This document shows, piece by piece, positions 6,359 through 11,912 of a stretch of 16,935 nucleotides of DNA (positions are counted from its first letter, which is position 1; the number at the start of each line of letters is the position of its first letter). A program made the position numbers and the translations under genes. The notes beneath the pieces are model-generated. The model saw only the letters and a program-made list of their open reading frames with translations. It was not told the origin of the DNA and did not search any database. The stretch comes from Phycisphaerales bacterium UBA7812 (GTDB taxonomy: Bacteria; Planctomycetota; Phycisphaerae; Phycisphaerales; UBA1924): contig DLBY01000143.1 in the NCBI GenBank assembly GCA_002480345.1, positions 1 to 16,935 of the forward strand, written 5' to 3'.

Positions 6359-6710
6359 CTCTCCGCCTGATCCTCGCCGCGGTGAGGTCTGGCAGATCCG
6401 GTTTGACCCGACCAAAGGTGCGGAAGTCGGCAAAACCCGTCCCGCGGTCGTGATGAATATCCCGGCGGTTGGCCGGTTGCCTCTGCGCATCGTCGTGCCG
6501 ATCACGGGCTGGAAAGATCACTGGGCCACCACGCCGTGGCTGATCCACCTCCGACCCAGCTCGCGCAACGGTCTCAACAAGCCCTCCGCGGCGGACGCGT
6601 TCCAGGCGAAATCTCCCTCCATCGACCGTTTTCAAAAGCGGCTCGGCGAGCTCAAGGCAGACGAAGTGGAGCAGATCGCCGCGGCGATCTGCCTGTGTGT
6701 GGGGGCGTGA
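6345..6710 (+). CDS. PemK/MazF-family endoribonuclease toxin
   Basis: The 121-residue product has the canonical PemK/MazF fold signature: PRRGEVWQIRFDPTKGAEVGKTRPAVV (residues 10-36), VVPIT at 50-54 and SIDRFQKRLGEL at 92-103. R32 and T54 correspond to the conserved catalytic Arg and Thr of MazF-type RNases. Length fits the family. ATG at 6345 is preceded by GAGGAGGAT and lies within the last codons of the XRE-ImmA gene, in antitoxin-first, toxin-second order. The usual small MazE-type antitoxin is missing, so the XRE-ImmA protein is the likely partner. The stop overlaps the next start as TGATG. Confidence 0.88.
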   Translation: MTPSDSPPDPRRGEVWQIRFDPTKGAEVGKTRPAVVMNIPAVGRLPLRIVVPITGWKDHWATTPWLIHLRPSSRNGLNKPSAADAFQAKSPSIDRFQKRLGELKADEVEQIAAAICLCVGA

Positions 6711-7150
6711 TGGGCGCGAACTCTGTGAAGTTGACCGTTGCATCGCCAGTCGAGAAACCAGTCTCCAGAGACATTTCCTGGCCAACGACCCTGCATCTGT
6801 ATGTCCGCGCCGGCGGTCGGTGTCAGCTCAGAGGCTGCAACGACTACCTCCTAGAACACCATGTCACCAAGAAGGGCGGGAACTTCGCCCAGCGCGCGCA
6901 CATCTACGCCTTTAGCCCGAGCGGGCCGCGAGGGCACCCGGACGGCGAGTTCGATCCGCACCACATCGGGAACCTGATGCTGCTCTGCCCGAAGTGCCAC
7001 AAGCTGATCGATGACAACCCGGAGGAGTATCCCGTCGATCGGCTCAAGAGAGACAAGAAAGAGCATGAGTCCCGAATCCTCAGGCTCACCGAAACACCCC
7101 CAGATTTGACGACCGTGTACGTCTCGACCGTTGAATCGAGCGATGAGTGA
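6710..7150 (+). CDS. HNH endonuclease, resembling the N-terminal half of an HNH-SAVED effector
   Basis: This encodes 146 residues. A zinc-binding pair C38/C43 (GRCQLRGC), H64 in NFAQRAHIYAFSPSGPRG, N88 in HIGNLMLL and C93-x2-C96-H97 (CPKCHKLIDDNPEEY) form an HNH fold with structural zinc. The helix LKRDKKEHESRILRLTE ends the domain. To my memory this exact layout is found at the N-terminus of HNH-SAVED proteins (Cap5-like CBASS effectors), where a linker of the type 'PD-x-TTV' leads into the cyclic-nucleotide-sensing SAVED domain. Here the linker PPDLTTVYVST is present but the protein stops six residues later. ATG at 6710 overlaps the toxin stop (TGATG), so it is co-translated with the toxin gene. 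It may be a truncated effector or a stand-alone nuclease. Confidence 0.75.
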   Translation: MGANSVKLTVASPVEKPVSRDISWPTTLHLYVRAGGRCQLRGCNDYLLEHHVTKKGGNFAQRAHIYAFSPSGPRGHPDGEFDPHHIGNLMLLCPKCHKLIDDNPEEYPVDRLKRDKKEHESRILRLTETPPDLTTVYVSTVESSDE

Positions 7151-7260
7151 TCCACTGCGGTCTGCGTGATGAGATTCGAGTTGTCGTCGTAGACAAAGAG
7201 CAATGCGCTCCCGTCCGGCGTCGTCAGCTCCAGCCAACGGTCCACTAGGCGTTCTAGCCT
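7144..7260 (-). pseudogene. Possible fragment of an Rhs/YD-repeat protein
   Basis: One minus-strand frame reads LELTTPDGSALLFVYDDNSNLITQT, very close to the YD-repeat pattern of Rhs proteins (PDG-x-Y-x-YDxNGNL). It covers only about one repeat, overlaps the HNH stop, and sits where the element seems to have suffered deletion. It could be chance. Confidence 0.25.
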
Positions 7261-7560
7261 GGAGTCAGGTCTGGTGCCTGGATGAGACGGGTGCTGACTA
7301 CTCCGCGAGGCCCGATTGCGGCCCGCGAAACTGCCATCGCCATAAATATCTGTACTGCAATACCTTGAGACAGCACTCTGGCATGTTCGGGACGAGAGCA
7401 GTCGTGACATGTCGTGCCTGGTTCCGACACGTCGCGCAACCTCGACCCGCCTCGTTTTGTACGAGAAGGTTGCGAGTTCGAATCCTTTCACCCTGCGGGG
7501 GGGACCAGAAAACGGGTACGGTCCAGGTGCGCTATGAGGTCTGCTGTGCTGTTGGTCGAT
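7151..7560. other. Gene-poor junction at the right end of the element
   Basis: About 410 bases without a supported intact gene, between the HNH gene and the convergent minus-strand operon end. It contains the Rhs-like fragment, an 11-base match to the tRNA-Pro anticodon region (TCGGGACGAGA at 7386-7396) and the tRNA-end-like repeat at 7461-7495. Confidence 0.45.
7461..7495 (+). repeat. Imperfect copy of the tRNA-Pro 3' end, candidate attachment site
   Basis: Bases 7461-7495 align without gaps to 6-40 with 29 of 35 identical, including ACGAGAAGGT, GTTCGAATCCT and TCACCC. The T-stem no longer pairs, so it is not a working tRNA. Same orientation as the tRNA at 1-41 and 7.4 kb away, enclosing an integrase-carrying region: the expected geometry of attL/attR for an element integrated at a tRNA 3' end. 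The divergence suggests an old or imperfect site. Confidence 0.55.
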
Positions 7561-8073
7561 TCAAATCAGCTTCATTGCGATCTTGCCTGCAACTACGGCG
7601 ACGTCGACGAGCGTGTTAATGGTCTTCTGCGCGTCCTGCCTCGCTTCCACGGCCTGCTGAGCGGCGGCTACCTCGGCCTTAAATTTGGCGAGATCGGCAT
7701 TGGTTAGTACGGTAGCGATGGCATTCAACGCCTGTAGCTCGCGGGCCTGGGCGATGTGACGATCGAGCTGCTCGATCTTGCGTTTCATCGCACGGGATCT
7801 CGTCTGGCTGAAACTGAACGGCGTGTGTTGGGCGAGATCGAGGGAATCCTCAAGTACCCACTTCGCCTCATAGAGGGCGCCGATGGCATCCGCACGGCTG
7901 AACGAGGTCGAACGCTGAGCTTCCGAGAGAGCCTTGGTGATCTTCTCGAGCGCGTTGGCCTGCTTAGACGCCTCGCCGGCACTCGGTGTCGTGCCGTTGG
8001 TAAAGTGCTCGAACAATGGATCGAGCAGCAGCCGAAGCTCGGAGCCGAAGTCGATGAGGTCCTTGACGTTCAT
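7561..8073 (-). CDS. Hypothetical helical cytoplasmic protein, third gene of a lipoprotein operon
   Basis: The 170-residue product has no signal peptide and no membrane helix apart from a hydrophobic C-terminal stretch (INTLVDVAVVAGKIAMKLI, residues ~152-170) that might form an amphipathic or tail anchor. Most of the chain is predicted helical with heptad-like segments (ALEKITKALSEAQ; KFKAEVAAAQQAVEARQDAQ). It starts 20 bases after the end of the second lipoprotein gene and reads in the same direction, so it is probably co-transcribed. I do not recognise a family. Confidence 0.65.
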   Translation of the reverse strand: MNVKDLIDFGSELRLLLDPLFEHFTNGTTPSAGEASKQANALEKITKALSEAQRSTSFSRADAIGALYEAKWVLEDSLDLAQHTPFSFSQTRSRAMKRKIEQLDRHIAQARELQALNAIATVLTNADLAKFKAEVAAAQQAVEARQDAQKTINTLVDVAVVAGKIAMKLI

Positions 8074-8093
8074 GATGGGTTCCCCGAGAAGAG

Positions 8094-8744
8094 TCAGGTG
8101 GCTTTGGCAAGCGCCTCAAGCACCGCGGCTCGTGCATCCTCGAGCTGTTTCTGCGTCTTCTGGCGGCGTTTCTCGATCTCTTCCGCTGTCTTCTGTTCAA
8201 CGTCGCGCACTTGGTCGCTGAGCTGCTCAACGACCAGGGTGACCCGAACGACGCTGTGCACGTCGATCGACTTCACGACGAACGAGTCGGTGTCCGTGAC
8301 GTATTCGGTGATCGCCTTGTTGTTCTCACCGAGCTTACCGGCCGCTGAGGCGACTTCATCGTAGAGCTGAGCGACGGTGCGGACCCGCTCTTCGTGCAGC
8401 GCGGCGATGGCGACGCGTTCCTCACGCGCGGCCCGCTCAATCTCGGCAAGCTTCATCAGCAGAAGCTTTTGCTTACCGGTGCCCTCATCGGCCGTAAGGA
8501 GGATCTCGGCGCGCAGTTGATCTAGCTCCCATGTTAACAGTTTGTTATGCAGCTTCGCGTCCAGTTCAGCCTGCTCACGAAGGGCGCCAATGAAGTTGTC
8601 TTTCTCCGACTTCAGAGTCTCGCTTAGCCGAGCATAGTACGCGTCCTGCGACTCGGAGAGGTCCTTGATCGCCTGACGCCCGACGCAACCTCCAGCGATC
8701 AGCGAGGAGACGAGCAGAACAATCATCGAGCAGCAACGGATCAT
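8094..8744 (-). CDS. Predicted lipoprotein with long coiled coil
   Basis: This encodes 216 residues. The N-terminus MIRCCSMIVLLVSSLIAGGC is a short lipoprotein signal with the lipidated cysteine at 20 (AGGC, slightly off consensus at -3). The rest is almost entirely charged helix (SEKDNFIGALREQAELDAKL, EIERAAREERVAIAALHEER, EEIEKRRQKTQKQLEDARAA), so an elongated coiled coil in the periplasm is likely. ATG at 8744 is chosen over 8840 because GGAGGTGG lies five bases upstream and the signal peptide begins there. The start overlaps the stop of the upstream lipoprotein as ATGA. Function unknown. Confidence 0.75.
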   Translation of the reverse strand: MIRCCSMIVLLVSSLIAGGCVGRQAIKDLSESQDAYYARLSETLKSEKDNFIGALREQAELDAKLHNKLLTWELDQLRAEILLTADEGTGKQKLLLMKLAEIERAAREERVAIAALHEERVRTVAQLYDEVASAAGKLGENNKAITEYVTDTDSFVVKSIDVHSVVRVTLVVEQLSDQVRDVEQKTAEEIEKRRQKTQKQLEDARAAVLEALAKAT

Positions 8745-9643
8745 TGGCCACCTCCACCAAGCGCGCTGTATGCATCGGAGAACGTCGTCTTCAGCGCGGC
8801 AGCCTGATCGTCGGATATCGTCACGTCCTGCTGCAGCCAAGCGTCGATTGTGGTGGCCGCGACTCTCATGACCGCGACCTGATCCCGAAAGAGCTTGAAC
8901 TGACGCTTGGCGCTGGCCCGCGTCTCCTGCACGCTGGCGACATCCTCAGCGATGCTCTGGAAGAGATCGACGTACTCTTCGTCGAGTCGCGTCGGGCGCC
9001 GCCGGCGGATGTCGCGCACCTGATCGGTCAATTCTGCCGCCCTGACGAGGCCTGCGGGGTCAAGAGCATTGGACAAATGTTCTTCCGCTTCCTTGACGTC
9101 GGCCAGCGTGTTGGCCGTTGGGTTCGTGTGGTACGCAATCAGCTTGTCGAACCACTCCTTGCCCGCCGCCTTGATCTTGTCTTGATCTGCCTTTGCAAGC
9201 GGCGTGTCGTCCACTTTCTTAACCGCATTGATCCGCTTGACGGTTGCCCTTGCGTCGTTCCTCACCGACGCGAGATCCCATCGGCCCAGCTGTCCCGGAG
9301 TGGCAAAGCTCGCGGCGAGCGAGAGCTCGACCTCGCGCTTGTAGGTGTCGAATACCTCATCCACCGTGACCTGCTTGTCAGCCCCGTTATCCTCGACCGC
9401 GAGATCGATCGCCTGTACCGCCAGTTCGACGAATGCGGCTTCGACAATCAAACGCTCCTGCTCGCGGTGAAACGCGTCGACGCCGGACTGCAGCTCGCCG
9501 ACCGCCTTCTCAAGCGATGCCACTAACTCAAGCTGCGCCTGGGACGCTTCTTTAAGTTCGGGCGGCGTGGAGCAGCCCGCAAGGACAACGATGTTGATGC
9601 ACCCCAGGAGGACCAATGCCGAGCGTATATCAAGCAGCTTCAT
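8741..9643 (-). CDS. Predicted lipoprotein, helical, first gene of operon
   Basis: This encodes 300 residues. MKLLDIRSALVLLGCINIVVLAGC carries a standard lipobox (LAGC, cysteine 24) followed by STPPELKEA. The mature protein is helical and acidic, without cysteines or recognisable catalytic motifs, and ends in GGGGQ. An upstream in-frame ATG at 9694 would place 17 residues before the signal sequence and is less likely. The gene is translationally coupled (ATGA) to the second lipoprotein. Together with the third gene it forms a compact three-gene unit, perhaps an envelope complex; no family recognised. Confidence 0.75.
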   Translation of the reverse strand: MKLLDIRSALVLLGCINIVVLAGCSTPPELKEASQAQLELVASLEKAVGELQSGVDAFHREQERLIVEAAFVELAVQAIDLAVEDNGADKQVTVDEVFDTYKREVELSLAASFATPGQLGRWDLASVRNDARATVKRINAVKKVDDTPLAKADQDKIKAAGKEWFDKLIAYHTNPTANTLADVKEAEEHLSNALDPAGLVRAAELTDQVRDIRRRRPTRLDEEYVDLFQSIAEDVASVQETRASAKRQFKLFRDQVAVMRVAATTIDAWLQQDVTISDDQAAALKTTFSDAYSALGGGGQ

Positions 9644-9888
9644 CGTGACCCCGTTCAAATCGGAAGGGTGGACTTCGTGGGCGACAGTATCCATCAGTCA
9701 GCAACTGCCATTTGACTTTGGGCAGCGACGCTGTCCAGATGCGCACGTTAATGTACCAACTTTTTGTATCGTGGTAGGCCGATTTGGCTGCATGTCGACA
9801 ATGACGGCCTCCACACCCGCTGCGACGGGCACGATGCCACCGTGACTCGCACGCCTGAACCGGGTGGGCCTCAGCCTTCGTACCATTC

Positions 9889-9959
9889 GTCAGCAGTGTA
9901 ACTGCTTCTTCCCTGCCCACTGCTGAAGCGTGCGAAGCGTAACGGAGCACGGCTCAACG
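9889..9959 (+). repeat. Left copy of a ~70-bp direct repeat
   Basis: Compared with 16865-16933 it shares CCATT, CAGTGTAAC, CTGCCC-N-CTGCTGA-N-GCGTGCG and GGAGCACGGCTCA in the same order, spacing (19 bases between the CAGTG and CTGCCC blocks in both) and orientation. This copy has about 10 additional bases (9935-9944) between the last two blocks, which spoils the hairpin formed by the right copy. Confidence 0.75.
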
Positions 9960-10140
9960 GCCCCGCTCGATAACCCCACGAGCACGGCTTCGAGTGCCGG
10001 CGGGCAGGAGCAGAACAACACGATGGGGCTACACTCGTTTCTGGGTTACCGCCTGCCGGCACCAGAGACCATCGCTGCTCGCCCGCCCTCCGCTCCGTTC
10101 CGGGTGGCCCAGCAAGGACGTAGATAGTATTTTGCTACGA

Positions 10141-10159
10141 GTGGAGACGGTTGCTCCAC
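10141..10159 (+). promoter_or_regulatory. Hairpin just before the membrane-protein gene
   Basis: GTGGAG, loop ACGGTTG, CTCCAC: a perfect 6-bp stem located 18 bases before the ATG at 10178 and directly upstream of the GGAGG ribosome binding site. If transcribed it could influence translation initiation; it could also be a dyad operator. Confidence 0.4.
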
Positions 10160-10177
10160 CACTAGCGGAGGATTGCC

Positions 10178-10786
10178 ATGACTGAGGCGTTTTTCACATG
10201 GTCGTCATTCGGGACTCTCACCGGGAGCACGCTCGTTGTGGTCGTCGTTGGCAACGTTCTTGCTGATGTCTTCGGTTGGCGCCGGAAGTGGTTCTTGTTG
10301 CTGCTGTCTATATTAGTCTCGTGGGCGGCGTCTAGCTTAAATCACTTCGTCCCGGAACAGGCGCGGAATGACGTTGGTATTGAGGATCGGAGCTCTGACC
10401 CGATAGTCGATAGATCTGACGACAACACGAACGATGATTCCGAGGAGAATTCGCCGAAAGATACAACCGGAATAGAGCCCAACCGCATGGACACGATCGA
10501 ACCAGGGACCGCCTCGTCCGCACCGTGGTTCCTGCAGATGTTGCTCATCGGCTTCAATGGGTGTCTCATCTATTCTTGTGCCTTCGGCCTTCAGAACTCC
10601 GTAATCGCGCCAGCGGGATCTCGGGCCGGGGGCTCGCGGGACACTAATGGAAACGGAAGAGAGGATGAGAAGGAAAGACGAGAAGCGGAAGAGGAGTTGG
10701 AGTCTCGTGTATCATCGACGTCTACCGACGCCGTCCAGGGCGAAAGGTGGCGGCGCTGGGGCCAGCCATGGGAGCCGGTGCTATAG
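10178..10786 (+). CDS. Three-helix membrane protein of the protease cassette, possible effector
   Basis: ATG at 10178 follows GGAGG with six bases spacing. The 202-residue product has a pair of N-terminal hydrophobic helices (about 12-31 and 37-57), an acidic Asp/Asn/Ser-rich loop of ~58 residues (about 58-115, many D and E), a third helix (116-139) and a charged C-terminal tail (145-202) ending in Trp/Arg-rich sequence. No family was recognised. It is followed 84 bases later by two trypsin-like protease genes in the same direction. The long unstructured acidic loop and tail would be accessible to proteases, so a substrate or membrane anchor of those enzymes is an attractive idea. Function unproven. 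Confidence 0.7.
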   Translation: MTEAFFTWSSFGTLTGSTLVVVVVGNVLADVFGWRRKWFLLLLSILVSWAASSLNHFVPEQARNDVGIEDRSSDPIVDRSDDNTNDDSEENSPKDTTGIEPNRMDTIEPGTASSAPWFLQMLLIGFNGCLIYSCAFGLQNSVIAPAGSRAGGSRDTNGNGREDEKERREAEEELESRVSSTSTDAVQGERWRRWGQPWEPVL

Positions 10787-10870
10787 CCGTTTGGTTCGGC
10801 GAAAGCGAAAGATTGCGCCTCCCATACGCCGTGTCTGCCGCGGCATGTCTCTTGGAACGGGGACGCTGAC

Positions 10871-11896
10871 GTGATCAATCAGATCCGTGACCCTTCGAGG
10901 TTGTTGGAGCACATTGACTCTGAACTCGAAGCGGGCGACGCCAAACGTGGGCTGCAGAGCAGTGGGGCCATGCGACTCGATGTCGTCAGGGGGAGCAGTT
11001 CGGCCGAGCGTGGTTCGGAACTCGGCCTCCTCGTTAGAGCGGGTGCGGATGTCCTCCGCTCGGGGCGGCGGCCGGCTTCGGAAGAGGAACAAGCCGGGCT
11101 GGAAGCGATCGTGCATTTGTATTCGCGCCCAGCGATCGCGATTCAGAATGACTCATTCAAGCTCGCGCCCGGCATTGACCGCGAGTGGCGGACGCTTGAG
11201 ACCCATCGGAGCAAGATAGAGTCGATCATCCCCTCGGCTGGACGGATCAACGTGGACGGGCATGCGCTTTACGATTGGATCGGTACGGGATTCCGGATCG
11301 GGAACGACGCAGTTCTAACAAATCGACACGTCGCCCAGGAGTTCGCCGACTCAGACATGGGATGGACGTTCATCGAGGGTATAGATGTATCGATAGGAAT
11401 GCGCCACGAACATAATCAGAAGAGAGAGAAAGTCGCGTACCAACTTGTTGGTCCGGTAAGAGTGCACAACGTCTACGACGCGGCTCTGATCCGACTGGAA
11501 AGCTCCACGCCGTCCGCAAGTTGCGTGCACTTCGCATCGTCTGACTCGAATGCCCGCAGGGGACGCGATGTCTACGTGGTCGGTTTCCCGGCCCACGACG
11601 AACGGCGAGAGATAAGTAATGCCATGCGGCGCATATTCGGCGATCTGTTCGGCGTTAAGCGGCTATCGCCCGGACGCTCGCTCGGCTGCCGCAGACGGAA
11701 GATCCGCGGGGAGCGTGTGCAGGTGCTCATCCACGATTGTTCAACGCTTGGCGGCAACTCGGGCTCGTGTGTCATTGACGTGGAGACAAATGAGGTGATC
11801 GGGTTACACTACGGCGGGAAGTATCGAAGGCGCAACGTTGCGGTTCCGATCTGGGCACTGATCGAGGATGGCTTTCTAAGCGAGCATATTTTGTGA
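10871..11896 (+). CDS. Trypsin-like serine protease (S1 fold)
   Basis: GTG at 10871 is preceded by GGGGA at about seven bases. The protein is 341 residues. Residues 1-130 are a helical N-terminal region ending in PSAGRINVDG, and 135-335 form a chymotrypsin-fold domain: IGTGFRIGNDAVLTNRHV with H153, VYDAALIRL with D203, and LGGNSGSCVID with nucleophile S297. HYGG at 313-316 lies in the usual substrate-pocket strand. There is no signal peptide, so it acts in the cytoplasm. Intracellular trypsin-like peptidases with an N-terminal extension of this kind are frequent in bacterial conflict systems, where they process effectors. It is followed after 16 bases by a second trypsin-like protease. Confidence 0.85.
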   Translation: MINQIRDPSRLLEHIDSELEAGDAKRGLQSSGAMRLDVVRGSSSAERGSELGLLVRAGADVLRSGRRPASEEEQAGLEAIVHLYSRPAIAIQNDSFKLAPGIDREWRTLETHRSKIESIIPSAGRINVDGHALYDWIGTGFRIGNDAVLTNRHVAQEFADSDMGWTFIEGIDVSIGMRHEHNQKREKVAYQLVGPVRVHNVYDAALIRLESSTPSASCVHFASSDSNARRGRDVYVVGFPAHDERREISNAMRRIFGDLFGVKRLSPGRSLGCRRRKIRGERVQVLIHDCSTLGGNSGSCVIDVETNEVIGLHYGGKYRRRNVAVPIWALIEDGFLSEHIL

Positions 11897-11912
11897 GTCG
11901 AAGGTGAGACCC

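Larger units (their letters stand above)
9644..10177. other. Divergent intergenic region holding the left repeat copy
   Basis: These 534 bases lie between the divergently transcribed lipoprotein operon and the membrane-protein/protease cassette. I find no supported gene. It contains the direct repeat at 9889-9959 and, close to the next gene, two inverted repeats: CGTAG/CTACG around 10120-10140 and GTGGAG/CTCCAC at 10141-10159. Promoters for both directions must lie here but none is clear. Confidence 0.5.

Noticed and set aside
5498..6505. Minus-strand frame of 335 codons
   Set aside because: Antisense to the XRE-ImmA and PemK genes, which carry clear motifs on the plus strand.
7386..7495. 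A second complete tRNA gene
   Set aside because: The T-stem at 7472-7489 does not pair, the acceptor 5' strand is absent and the anticodon-like word is separated by 75 bases; treated as remnant only.
8744..9526. Plus-strand frame of 260 codons
   Set aside because: Antisense to the first lipoprotein, which has a signal peptide, lipobox and coupled start; the plus frame has no motif.
9889..9960. Integron attC site in the flanking repeat
   Set aside because: GCTCAAC at 9952-9957 region and TAAC blocks hinted at it, but no matching GTTRRRY partner occurs at the proper distance and the right copy lacks the AAC end.
10647..10874. Small plus-strand frame between membrane gene and first protease
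   Set aside because: Overlaps the membrane-protein C-terminus in another frame, is Arg/Lys-rich without RBS or motif.
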